Origin: Acidobacteriaceae bacterium
GTDB taxonomy: Bacteria; Acidobacteriota; Terriglobia; Terriglobales; Acidobacteriaceae
Length of the DNA stretch: 7,818 bases
Assembly: GCA_003162495.1 (NCBI GenBank)
Contig: PMOF01000250.1
Span: forward strand, 8,208-16,025
Direction: 5' to 3'
Shown: one piece after another, positions 1 through 6,254 of the stretch
Position numbering within the stretch: the first letter of the stretch is position 1
Layout of the letters: the number at the start of each line of letters is the position of its first letter
Notes under the pieces: generated by a model
Database searches by the model: none
What the model saw: only the letters and a program-made list of their open reading frames with translations
Told to the model about the DNA's origin: nothing
Made by a program: the position numbers and the translations under genes

Positions 1-461
1 ATGGTGGACTGATCCACGAAACAGAGCACCATGCCGGTCTTGGCCAGAGGATAGATGTGGTTAGTGCGCAGCACCGTGGGCTTGACCTTCTGCTTGCGAA
101 AGTTGGCAAGAATGCCTTGCGTGTCAAACTGTCCCTGGGCGATGCCCACGGTCACCAGCGAATCGCTGGTCAACGAAGTGCGGAACAGGGCAAAGGCCAG
201 TTGGTCCACGTCGTGATTTTCGTTCAGGCCGGATTTGGTCAGCGCCTCGTCAAACTGTTTAAGCTCTGGCGGCATCACACGGTCGCGCAGATCCATCGCT
301 GCACTCGAATTCTGCATGGCGCGGTAGTCGATCACCACCAGTTGCTGCACATCGTGTGGAACCGACGTGCGGGCGTCGGTGGTCAACTGCGCCGCCGGAG
401 CCAGAGTGGCTGCTGCCAGCAGCAGGGGAACAATCGAAGCTTTCACAAACTCATTCAACAA
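1..461 (-). CDS. Secreted protein of unknown function, 5' part only (runs off left edge)
   Basis: This minus-strand reading frame stays open for 153 codons to the window edge, so the C-terminus is missing. The first 24 residues look like a Sec signal peptide: a short N-region with one Lys, a hydrophobic core (IVPLLLAAATLA), then a PAAQ cleavage-like site. The mature part is soluble-looking, without further membrane segments. It carries the stretch QQLVVIDYRAM and, near residues 118-123, AQGQFD. The latter resembles the 'G-x-F-D' step seen in some poorly characterised exported bacterial proteins, but I cannot assign a family. The start is ambiguous. An in-frame ATG at 467 directly abuts a perfect GGAGG (472-468), which leaves no spacer. 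The TTG at 461 has a 6-base spacer and is preferred; TTG at 458 is also possible. It lies 164 bases downstream of ftcD and could be read through from it or from its own promoter. Confidence 0.75.
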   Translation of the reverse strand, partial: MLNEFVKASIVPLLLAAATLAPAAQLTTDARTSVPHDVQQLVVIDYRAMQNSSAAMDLRDRVMPPELKQFDEALTKSGLNENHDVDQLAFALFRTSLTSDSLVTVGIAQGQFDTQGILANFRKQKVKPTVLRTNHIYPLAKTGMVLCFVDQST

Positions 462-475
462 ATTCATCCTCCGGA

Positions 476-562
476 GAAAAGCGCTTTCAAATGCAGCCGG
501 GGCCCTTGGACCTCGATTCAAGAAGAATTTCTCTCCTCATGCATTTCGAAAAACGCTTTCAA
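476..562. repeat. Pair of 15-bp direct repeats upstream of the secreted-protein gene
   Basis: GAAAAGCGCTTTCAA at 476-490 recurs as GAAAAACGCTTTCAA at 548-562, 14 of 15 bases identical and 72 bases apart. The first copy contains a perfect 10-bp palindrome (AAAGCGCTTT, 478-487) and sits just upstream of the GGAGG of the minus-strand secreted-protein gene. Both copies lie in the ftcD-to-secreted-protein gap. The arrangement would suit a regulator binding two dyads, but that role is inference. Confidence 0.4.
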
Positions 563-625
563 CCCTATGTCGTTATTCTACCTGCCGGGCGAGTTGTCGA
601 TGGCCTTCATTTTCCGCGCCATCGG

Positions 626-1555
626 CTATGCAGCCCCGGCTACTCCTGGCCACGCCAAAGGAGCGCCGAGGCGGTGCTCCAGAATCTTGGCCAGCGGGTC
701 AAACTCAATCAATTGACGCATCCATTCGCTTTCTCGCTCACAGGCAGCCTCCGGCAGCAGGCCAATCACCTCTCCCTCGGCCAGCACGGCTTTGTGCCGC
801 AGCGCCAGGTCCGACACCGCGCGGTATACCTGCGAAATCGGGGTAACCGCGAAGTCGGTGATATTCATTGAGAGCTGTGCCCGCCCATGAGCCAGAACCC
901 CCATGGCCTTTACGCCCTTCAGGCCTCCTGAAACGGCGCGGATTTCGCGTGCAATGGCTCTCACCATCGATACGTCCGTGGAATCGAAGTAGATGTTGTA
1001 GGCCACCAGAAACTTGCGCGCGCCCACGGCGCAGGCGCCGGCCGTCGGGTGCAGCCCCGGCCCGCCCAGGTCCGGCCGGCGAGCCGAATCGTTGCGCACC
1101 GCGTCTCTCAGTCCTTCAAACTGCCCGCGCCGCACCTCTTCCAGCTTGGCGCGGTCGGGCCGCGCCGCCGCCGCCTCGTAAAAGAACACCGGGATTCCAA
1201 AACGACGCCAGATTTCGAGGCCGGCCTGGCGCGCCAGCAGTGCGCACTGCTCCAGCTTGATGCCGGAGATGGGCACAAAGGGAATTACATCGGCAGCGCC
1301 GATGCGTGGGTGCACGCCCTGCTGGCGGGTCAGGTCGATCAATTCGGCGGCCTTGCCGGCCCCGCGCACCGCCGCCTCGACCACCGCCGAAGGTTCCCCG
1401 GCAATGGTCACTACGGACCGATTATGGTCAGCATCCATCGACCAGTCCAGCAGACGCACCCCATCCACGCGCATCGCGGCCACAATGGCCTCGACGCGCC
1501 GGGCATCCCTGCCCTCTGAGAAGTTGGGAACGCACTCGACAACCGGACTGCTCAT
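626..1555 (-). CDS. ftcD: Glutamate formimidoyltransferase (stand-alone, no cyclodeaminase domain)
   Basis: The enzyme transfers the formimino group from N-formimino-L-glutamate to tetrahydrofolate, a late step of histidine degradation, in the cytoplasm (EC 2.1.2.5). The protein is 309 residues and opens with the family's hallmark VECVPNFSEGRD (residues 6-17). It has the HNRSVVT segment (44-50) and the HPRIGAADV loop, in which His82 aligns with the catalytic His82 of the mammalian bifunctional FTCD. Length and content match the transferase half only, so the cyclodeaminase must be encoded elsewhere. The start at 1555 is chosen because AGAGG lies five bases upstream; a longer in-frame GTG start at 1582 has no such site and would add nine unconserved residues. 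The gene begins 33 bases after the barrel gene stops, so the two are probably co-transcribed. No hutH, hutU or hutI lies in the window. Confidence 0.93.
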   Translation of the reverse strand: MSSPVVECVPNFSEGRDARRVEAIVAAMRVDGVRLLDWSMDADHNRSVVTIAGEPSAVVEAAVRGAGKAAELIDLTRQQGVHPRIGAADVIPFVPISGIKLEQCALLARQAGLEIWRRFGIPVFFYEAAAARPDRAKLEEVRRGQFEGLRDAVRNDSARRPDLGGPGLHPTAGACAVGARKFLVAYNIYFDSTDVSMVRAIAREIRAVSGGLKGVKAMGVLAHGRAQLSMNITDFAVTPISQVYRAVSDLALRHKAVLAEGEVIGLLPEAACERESEWMRQLIEFDPLAKILEHRLGAPLAWPGVAGAA

Positions 1556-1588
1556 CGGTACCTCTGATTCAATTAACTCCACTCCAGA

Positions 1589-2341
1589 CTACTTCCAGAA
1601 GGTGTAACCCACCTGTATCTGAATGCTCGCGTTGACGCCTGGGTTGCGGTCGCCCAGGGAGGCCGACGAGATGTGGACACCGTTGATCCCCACGTCGATC
1701 GACCGCTTGGGTCGAATGAAGTAGTGAACACCCCCACCCCCCTGCGGCGAGAAGTTCCACACCGAAGTCCCGCCCGGCGTTCCGTGCGTGACCAGTTCAT
1801 CCGGCGGAAACTTGTGGCTGGTGTAAATGACCCCGCCCGCGGCCTGAAGCCAGGGCTGGAAACGCCTCGATCGAGTCGCGAAGTTCCAGCGGAAAATCAC
1901 GGGAGTGATGCTGAGGCCGGTGTACGTCCCGCCGCCTTCCGGGGCCACAAAGGAGCCACCCGGAATCAGGAAAGCCTGCTCATGCGGAGCCGGGGTATAA
2001 GCCTGCCACAACGGCATCAGGTTGGCTCCCAACTCGAACTGGCCGCTGAGTATCCCCGCATGGAGCACCGGCGTGAGCACCTTGCCGCCCTGAAAACCTG
2101 CCGAAAAAAACTGGAAGTTCGACCGGTTGCCCAGCCCGGAGCCGCCGTTCACAAACGGCCCATATTCCCAGCTACTGTCGTTGCGCACCTGCGCGGCCGG
2201 GATATTCTCACCATTCCCCGCTGCCGCGCCTGCAGGGGTTTGGGCGACAACCGAATGCGTTTCGGCCATCTGAATCGCAGCCATCAACAGAAACAAAACC
2301 AACCTTGCGCTTCGAATCAACGTTCTTTCTTTCCTGTCCAT
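1589..2341 (-). CDS. PagL-like acyloxyacyl hydrolase, outer-membrane beta-barrel
   Basis: The protein is 250 residues with an N-terminal signal peptide (hydrophobic core LVLFLLMAA, cleavage probably near residues 32-34). The rest has the alternating, Gly/aromatic-rich strands of a small outer-membrane barrel, ending in the aromatic VGYTFWK. Near the C-terminus, VHISSASLGDRNPGVN (222-237) matches the H-x-S-N-A...NPG signature of the PagL/acyloxyacyl hydrolase family. That family removes the 3-O-linked acyl chain of lipid A. His223 and Ser225 would be the catalytic pair. The usual Asn after the Ser is Ser226, and the position of the PagL catalytic Glu (+14 from His) is Asn237. Activity is therefore uncertain, and a structural or divergent role is possible. 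The ATG at 2341 has only a weak GGA upstream; a TTG at 2320 preceded by AGGAAAGAA would still keep the signal peptide. ftcD follows after 33 bases. Confidence 0.72.
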   Translation of the reverse strand: MDRKERTLIRSARLVLFLLMAAIQMAETHSVVAQTPAGAAAGNGENIPAAQVRNDSSWEYGPFVNGGSGLGNRSNFQFFSAGFQGGKVLTPVLHAGILSGQFELGANLMPLWQAYTPAPHEQAFLIPGGSFVAPEGGGTYTGLSITPVIFRWNFATRSRRFQPWLQAAGGVIYTSHKFPPDELVTHGTPGGTSVWNFSPQGGGGVHYFIRPKRSIDVGINGVHISSASLGDRNPGVNASIQIQVGYTFWK

Positions 2342-2358
2342 AAAAATCCGGATTCCGC

Positions 2359-2384
2359 AAAAAGGCCGCCACATCCGGGCGGCC
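2359..2384 (-). terminator. Rho-independent terminator of the yebC transcript
   Basis: On the minus strand a perfect 7-bp GC stem (GGCCGCC with GGCGGCC, 7-base loop) is followed directly by TTTTT. It begins 27 bases after the yebC stop codon and ends 17 bases before the ATG of the barrel gene. The stem and U-tract are read directly; termination itself is inferred. Confidence 0.75.
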
Positions 2385-2411
2385 CTTCCCAACTCCCTGC
2401 CTCTCCTCGGC

Positions 2412-3158
2412 TCAGCCGGCTGCCTGTTCCATCTGCTCCGCGTCCATGTCAAAGTTCGAGTAGACGTTTTGCGTGTCGTCGCAGTCTTCCAGCGCCTCCA
2501 GCAAGCGGATCATCTGGTTGGCTGCCGTGCCCTCAAGCTTGGTGTAAGTGGATGCAACCATCGTCACCTCGCTCATCACCGTGGGAATGCCCGCGGTCTT
2601 CAGTGCACCGGCAACCGCCTCATACGCGCCCGGATCGGTCACAATCTCCCAGGTGTCGCCTTCGTCGTTCAGGTCTTCGCCGCCCTTCTCCAGCACAATG
2701 TCCATCAACTTGTCTTCGCTGGCCGCGGATTTCTCGACCGCCAGAAGGCCCTTCTTCGAGAACATGAAGCGCACCGAACCCGACTCGCCCAGGTTCCCGC
2801 CGTTCTTTGAGAATGCATGGCGAATCTCGCTCACCGCGCGATTGCGATTGTCGGTCAACACATCCACAATCACCGCCACGCCGCCGGGGCCGTAGCCTTC
2901 AAACTTGATCTCTTCATAGCTCACGCCTTCGAGCTCGCCGGTGCCGCGCTGGATGGCCCGCTTGATGTTCTCCTGCGGCATGTTCTCCGCTTTTGCGGCC
3001 AGAATGGCGGTGCGCAAGCGCGGGTTGCCGTCCGGGTCGCCGCCGCCCTTGGCAGCAATAGAAATTTCCTTGATGATGCGGGTAAAAATCTTGCCGCGCT
3101 TGGCGTCCAGCGCGCCCTTCTTGTGCTTGATTGTGGCCCATTTTGAATGGCCGGACAT
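2412..3158 (-). CDS. YebC/PmpR family protein
   Basis: The 248-residue cytoplasmic protein opens with the near-invariant family start [15 protein letters not shown] and continues with [10 protein letters not shown]. The central segment has [20 protein letters not shown] and the [14 protein letters not shown] block, all diagnostic of the TACO1/YebC family. Length is the usual one. Members were long annotated as DNA-binding regulators (PmpR, YebC). Work on TACO1 and bacterial YebC-type proteins supports a ribosome-associated role in translating difficult stretches such as polyproline. Which role applies here cannot be told from sequence. The start at 3158 is supported by GAGG five bases upstream and by conservation; a longer frame from 3197 adds 13 unconserved residues. 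In many bacteria yebC neighbours ruvC, ruvA and ruvB, but not here. It is probably a single-gene unit with its own promoter (3213-3218) and terminator. Confidence 0.95.
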   Translation of the reverse strand: MSGHSKWATIKHKKGALDAKRGKIFTRIIKEISIAAKGGGDPDGNPRLRTAILAAKAENMPQENIKRAIQRGTGELEGVSYEEIKFEGYGPGGVAVIVDVLTDNRNRAVSEIRHAFSKNGGNLGESGSVRFMFSKKGLLAVEKSAASEDKLMDIVLEKGGEDLNDEGDTWEIVTDPGAYEAVAGALKTAGIPTVMSEVTMVASTYTKLEGTAANQMIRLLEALEDCDDTQNVYSNFDMDAEQMEQAAG

Positions 3159-3212
3159 GAGAACCTCAGCGGGAACAGAGAATGCTGGCGCGGGCACGCG
3201 CCTGACCCTGTG

Positions 3213-3218
3213 AGTATA
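3213..3218 (-). promoter_or_regulatory. Candidate extended -10 promoter for yebC
   Basis: In the 71-base gap between the GH2 stop and yebC, the minus strand reads TGGTATACT. This is a TATACT -10 box (5 of 6 to consensus) preceded by the TGn extended -10 element. No -35 hexamer is seen at the normal distance, which fits an extended -10 promoter. Transcription would start about 45-50 bases before the yebC ATG. Confidence 0.4.
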
Positions 3219-3229
3219 CCACCGGGCGC

Positions 3230-5761
3230 TTAGGCCGAGGGTCGCCCAACCGCCGGCCGCAAATCCACCTTCATGGTCGCAATGGTCAGCTTTGCAGGCG
3301 TCAACTCCGGTCCATCGTCGCCTGTCTTTACGGCTTCGATTTGAATCTCTCCCGGCCGCTTTGTCGATTGCACAATCACTTGCGCCAAACCGCTGAACAG
3401 CGACCGCTTGGGCTCCTTGTCGCTCTCCTGGCAGTTGGGGTCGCCGTTTCCCACGCCTAGAAACACGCCCTCGCCCGACACTTTGAAGCCGATCAAGTTC
3501 CCTGCCGTCGGCACCGCGCGGCCCTCCTTGTCCAGGGCCTCCACTTTCACCAAGGCTACGTCTTCACCGTCGGCATCGATCGCCGCCCGGTCCGCAGTGA
3601 GCCGGATCGACACCGCCGGCCCGGTTGTTTCCCGCCTCTCCGTCAACACCACCGCACCGCCCCTGCTGCCCCGCGCTTCAATCGCACCCGGCTCGTACTT
3701 CACCTTCCACTGCACGTGCCCAAGGTGCGGAACCTTCTGGCTTGCTGCGCCCTTGCCGTTGACGAAGAGTTCCACTTCATCCAGATTCGAATACACCCAC
3801 ACCGGAATTTCATCGCCCTCCCGGCCCTCGAAGTTCCAGTGCGGAAACAAATGCAGCATTGGCTCCTTGCCCCACCAGGCCTTGTAGTAAAAGAACGTGT
3901 CTTTCGGAAATCCGCACATGTCCACAATGCCGAATTGCGAATTGATCGACGGCCAGCCGTAGGGCGTCGGCTCGCCGCGGTAATCGAACCCGGTCCACGC
4001 AAACCCGCCTGCCTCCCAATCTCGCGTCCCGTAGAACTTCCACCACTCCTCCGCTGTCTCTCCCCAATGCACTACGGAGTCGTAAGCATTCACCGTGTTC
4101 CGCAGCGGATCGGTGGTATAAACGCCGCGCGTCGAAATCGCACTCGACGTCTCCGATCCGTAAATCGGCCGCCTCGGGTGCTCCTTGTGATAACCGTCTG
4201 GATGATTCAGGCCGTAGTTAAAGCCGATGATGTCGAACGCGTCCGAAACGCCCTTCCGGTTGTCGCCGTTCACTGCCGCCGAAACCACGCGTGTCGGGTC
4301 CAGTTCGTGGCATCGCCGCACCATGGCCGCGCCAATCTTTGCGCCCTGCTCCGCCATGGCGTCTTGCAATTGCCCCTCTTCATTGCCGATCGACCACAAA
4401 ATGATGGACGGCGAGTTGCGATAGCGCTTGACCATCGCTTCCAGTTGCGCCATCCCCTCGGGGCTCGAACTCATCTGCCGCGTCTCGCACATCATCATCA
4501 GCCCCATGCGGTCGCAGCCCTCCACCCACTCCGGCGTAGGCATGTTGTGCGAGGTGCGCACCGCGTTGCAGCCCATCTGCCGCAGCACGTCCAGCCGGAA
4601 CCACTGCAGCCGGTCGGGCACTGCCGCCCCCACTCCCGCATGATCCTGGTGGTTGCATGTGCCTTGAATCTTGATCGACTTCCCGTTCAGGAAGAATCCC
4701 TTATCCGCGACGAACAAAGCCGTCCGCACCCCAAAGCTCACCCGCTCCGCGTCGCGCGCCTTTCCGCCTGCTTCGACGGTCACAATCGCCGAATAGAGAT
4801 GCGGCGCATCCACGCTCCACATCGCTGGATCGGCAAGCTTCGCCGTGGTGGTAAATGTCGCGCTGCCGTCCACGTAAACCTGCTGAGCCGGCGCTACCGC
4901 AGTCGCCACAGTCTTGCCCTCTCGGTCCAGAATCTTCCAGCTCACCAGGGCGCTCTCCGCCTGTTTGCCTTGATTCTCGACCACCGTGCCCAGGGTCAAG
5001 GTTGCCGACTCCCCGCTCACCGCCGTCCGCACCGTGCTCTCCCACTTGCCCAGGTGCAGCGCATCCGTCTTGGTCAGCCACACATGCCGATAGATGCCCG
5101 CTCCTTCGTAAAACCATCCGTCGCCAAAGCTCGCGTCCACGCGCGCCACAATGTAGTTCTTCGCGCCGTAACTCAAAAAGTCGGTCAAGTCGAAGCGGAA
5201 GGGCGCGTAACCGTTGTCATTGCGCCCGATAAAGCAGCCGTTCACAAAAATCAGCACGCTGCGAAAAGCGCCGTCGAACTCAACCGAAATCCGCTTGCCC
5301 AGATCGCTTGCCGGAATATCGAATGCGCGCCGGTACCAGCCCACACTGGTCTCCGGATAACGCCGACCCAGCGGTTTGAATCCGTGCGATTTCAGCTCCT
5401 TGTCATCCACAAACGGCAGTTCCACAGCCCAATCGTGAGGCAGGTTCAGCGTGCGCCATTTGGAGTCGTCAAACTTGCCCTTGGCAAATTCAAAATCGCC
5501 CGTCTTGGCAAAGTCTCCCTGGCCGACCCCGAAGCCCAGGTCGCGCGCAGGGTCGCTTCCGTGGCCAAACTGAAATTTCCAGTCAAAGTCGAACAGCAGT
5601 TGCTCGCGCGGCGCCACGGCCGCCAGCGCCTCGGCTGAAGCCGCCTCGGGATAACCGGCAAGCAGCGCCGCCGTTCGCCCCCAGGCCGAACGGGCCGCCA
5701 AAGAAGATGCCGATAGTGCCACTCCGGTACAAAGCAGGTCGCGACGAGAAATGCCAGACAT
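3230..5761 (-). CDS. Tat-exported glycoside hydrolase family 2 (beta-galactosidase-like, DUF4982-containing)
   Basis: This 843-residue retaining glycosidase begins with a twin-arginine signal (SRRDLL at 5-10, then a hydrophobic stretch to about residue 28), so it is predicted to be exported folded. Domains in order: GH2 sugar-binding jelly roll (about 55-235, with WYRRAFDIP and GIYRHVWL), Ig-like domain (about 240-345), TIM barrel (about 350-635), a DUF4982-type domain (about 640-705, [16 protein letters not shown]) and a GH2 C-terminal Ig-like domain (about 715-805). NAVRTSHN (399-406) is the GH2 signature. Glu461 in WSIGNEEG is the expected acid/base and Glu537 in YGSETSS the expected nucleophile. 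The family cleaves terminal beta-galactosides or related sugars; exact substrate is not predictable. The start at 5761 has GAGG eight bases upstream and gives the Tat motif its normal position, unlike the longer frame from 5803. Neighbouring genes do not suggest a polysaccharide-use cluster. Confidence 0.92.
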   Translation of the reverse strand: MSGISRRDLLCTGVALSASSLAARSAWGRTAALLAGYPEAASAEALAAVAPREQLLFDFDWKFQFGHGSDPARDLGFGVGQGDFAKTGDFEFAKGKFDDSKWRTLNLPHDWAVELPFVDDKELKSHGFKPLGRRYPETSVGWYRRAFDIPASDLGKRISVEFDGAFRSVLIFVNGCFIGRNDNGYAPFRFDLTDFLSYGAKNYIVARVDASFGDGWFYEGAGIYRHVWLTKTDALHLGKWESTVRTAVSGESATLTLGTVVENQGKQAESALVSWKILDREGKTVATAVAPAQQVYVDGSATFTTTAKLADPAMWSVDAPHLYSAIVTVEAGGKARDAERVSFGVRTALFVADKGFFLNGKSIKIQGTCNHQDHAGVGAAVPDRLQWFRLDVLRQMGCNAVRTSHNMPTPEWVEGCDRMGLMMMCETRQMSSSPEGMAQLEAMVKRYRNSPSIILWSIGNEEGQLQDAMAEQGAKIGAAMVRRCHELDPTRVVSAAVNGDNRKGVSDAFDIIGFNYGLNHPDGYHKEHPRRPIYGSETSSAISTRGVYTTDPLRNTVNAYDSVVHWGETAEEWWKFYGTRDWEAGGFAWTGFDYRGEPTPYGWPSINSQFGIVDMCGFPKDTFFYYKAWWGKEPMLHLFPHWNFEGREGDEIPVWVYSNLDEVELFVNGKGAASQKVPHLGHVQWKVKYEPGAIEARGSRGGAVVLTERRETTGPAVSIRLTADRAAIDADGEDVALVKVEALDKEGRAVPTAGNLIGFKVSGEGVFLGVGNGDPNCQESDKEPKRSLFSGLAQVIVQSTKRPGEIQIEAVKTGDDGPELTPAKLTIATMKVDLRPAVGRPSA

Positions 5762-5831
5762 GGGAAAACCCTCTTGAACTTGAATGCTCGCCGCACGAGC
5801 CAATGAAACCAGCCGCCGCGAACAAGCCAGA

Positions 5832-5861
5832 ACTATAAACCAGTGCGCGCCGGGAAGTAAA
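5832..5861 (-). promoter_or_regulatory. Candidate sigma70 promoter for the GH2 gene
   Basis: On the minus strand TTTACT (5861-5856, 4 of 6 to TTGACA) is followed after 18 bases by TATAGT (5837-5832, 5 of 6 to TATAAT). It lies about 70 bases upstream of the chosen GH2 start, giving a leader of about 60 bases. It is the best match in the GH2-to-tRNA gap, although the DNA there is otherwise GC-rich. Confidence 0.45.
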
Positions 5862-5937
5862 CGATTTCATCCTTCCCGCGCCATCTCTCTTCGCCGCCCC
5901 GCATCGCGCCCCGCTCGCGCGGATTCACCCCTCCCAC

Positions 5938-5943
5938 TATGGT
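5938..5943 (+). promoter_or_regulatory. Weak candidate -10 box for the tRNA-Ser gene
   Basis: TATGGT (4 of 6 to TATAAT) lies 27 bases before the mature tRNA 5' end, a normal distance for a short precursor leader. No convincing -35 hexamer is seen at 16-18 bases upstream in this GC-rich stretch, so the call rests on position and the -10 only. Confidence 0.25.
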
Positions 5944-5970
5944 AGATTCAAGAGGACAGACCACCCCTCC

Positions 5971-6060
5971 GGAGAGATGGCCGAGTGGTTTAAGGCGCAC
6001 GCTTGGAAAGCGTGTGTACTTTAACGAGTACCGTGGGTTCGAATCCCACTCTCTCCGCCA
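5971..6060 (+). tRNA. tRNA-Ser (anticodon GGA), CCA encoded
   Basis: A complete class II cloverleaf is visible. The acceptor stem GGAGAGA (5971-5977) pairs with TCTCTCC (6050-6056), followed by discriminator G and encoded CCA (6058-6060). The anticodon stem CACGC/GCGTG (5998-6002, 6010-6014) closes the loop TTGGAAA with anticodon GGA at 6005-6007, which reads UCC and UCU. A long variable arm with a 5-bp stem GTACT/AGTAC (6016-6020, 6027-6031) is typical of serine tRNA. The T arm GTGGG-TTCGAAT-CCCAC is perfect (6033-6049). Because the 3' end is intact, an inserted element would have restored the gene. Confidence 0.98.
6033..6060 (+). other. Putative attachment site (attL side) at the 3' end of tRNA-Ser
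   Basis: P4-like DUF4102 integrases usually recombine within the T arm and 3' end of tRNA genes, and the integrase here lies directly downstream in the same orientation. The core is therefore placed in the T-arm/acceptor 3' segment. No second copy of this segment occurs elsewhere in the window, so the exact crossover boundaries are not defined and the other end must lie beyond 7818. Confidence 0.5.
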
Positions 6061-6067
6061 GTGACCC

Positions 6068-6102
6068 GTCCAGTAGAGATTAATAGAGTCCAATAAAGTC
6101 CA
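6068..6102 (+). repeat. Phased GTCCA repeats, candidate integrase or excisionase binding sites
   Basis: GTCCA occurs at 6068-6072, 6088-6092 and 6098-6102, at intervals of exactly 20 and 10 bases. The last two are part of a tandem 10-mer, ATAGAGTCCA then ATAAAGTCCA (9 of 10 identical, 6083-6102). A further GTCCA lies at 6151-6155. They sit between the tRNA end and the integrase, where arm-type sites are normally found, on one face of the helix. Function is inferred. Confidence 0.45.
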
Positions 6103-6118
6103 TGAAATCTAGATAAAT

Positions 6119-6141
6119 AAAAGAAAACAAAGTGTTTCTTT
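6119..6141 (+). other. AT-rich imperfect inverted repeat downstream of the tRNA
   Basis: An A-rich arm (AAAAGAAAAC, from 6119) and a T-rich arm (GTTTCTTTT, beginning in 6131-6135) are complementary with one bulge around a short AAAGT-like loop, followed by further T-rich sequence. It could serve as a weak terminator for the tRNA-Ser transcript or as a flexible element within the attachment region. The stem has little GC, so a terminator call is doubtful. Confidence 0.2.
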
Positions 6142-6167
6142 TCTTTTACCGTCCAAGACGGTATTAT
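6139..6167 (+). promoter_or_regulatory. Candidate integrase promoter with an embedded inverted repeat (operator-like)
   Basis: TATTAT (6162-6167) matches TATAAT at 5 of 6 bases; the hexamer 17 bases upstream, TTTTCT (6139-6144), is a poor -35. The spacer is almost filled by a perfect 7-bp inverted repeat, TACCGTC-CAA-GACGGTA (6147-6163), which overlaps the first two bases of the -10. It is not followed by a T-tract, so it is not a terminator. A protein bound there would block transcription of the integrase; autoregulation is known for the P4 integrase, but here it is inference. Confidence 0.35.
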
Positions 6168-6183
6168 GGAATCCATGCTTGGC

Positions 6184-6227
6184 GGGGGGTATTTTTGGGG
6201 GTATTTTCTGCCTGGGGGGTACTTTTT
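6184..6227 (+). repeat. Three G-run/TA direct repeats in the integrase leader
   Basis: The consensus GGGGGTAnTTTT occurs three times: 6185-6196, 6197-6207 (first 11 bases) and 6215-6227, with starts 12 and 18 bases apart. The G-runs are 6, 5 and 6 bases long. They lie 28-70 bases before the integrase ATG and stand out from flanking sequence. They may be recombinase or accessory-protein sites, or an RNA or DNA G-rich structure in the leader. None of these is shown by sequence alone. Confidence 0.55.
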
Positions 6228-6254
6228 GTTCATCTGGCGTGTTGGAGGGTAAGA

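Noticed and set aside
1673..2767. 364-codon plus-strand frame opposite the barrel gene and yebC
   Set aside because: It spans two genes and the terminator in antisense, and is Arg/Pro/Ser-rich with no recognisable motif or ribosome binding site.
3716..5638. 640-codon plus-strand open frame opposite the GH2 gene
   Set aside because: It is antisense to a clearly conserved enzyme with catalytic motifs. The long frame is a by-product of GC-rich codon use, with a His/Arg/Pro-rich composition and no family motif.
5833..6093. Minus-strand reading frame across the tRNA-Ser gene with a WDSNPRY segment
   Set aside because: It is antisense to the tRNA. The DSNPR and GIRTHGTR peptides are well-known artefacts of translating the reverse strand of serine tRNA genes.
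6132..6254. N-terminal extension of the integrase from an upstream ATG
   Set aside because: The extension translates the repeat-rich leader into Trp/Gly/Phe-rich sequence, and GGAGG at the expected distance marks 6255 as the start.
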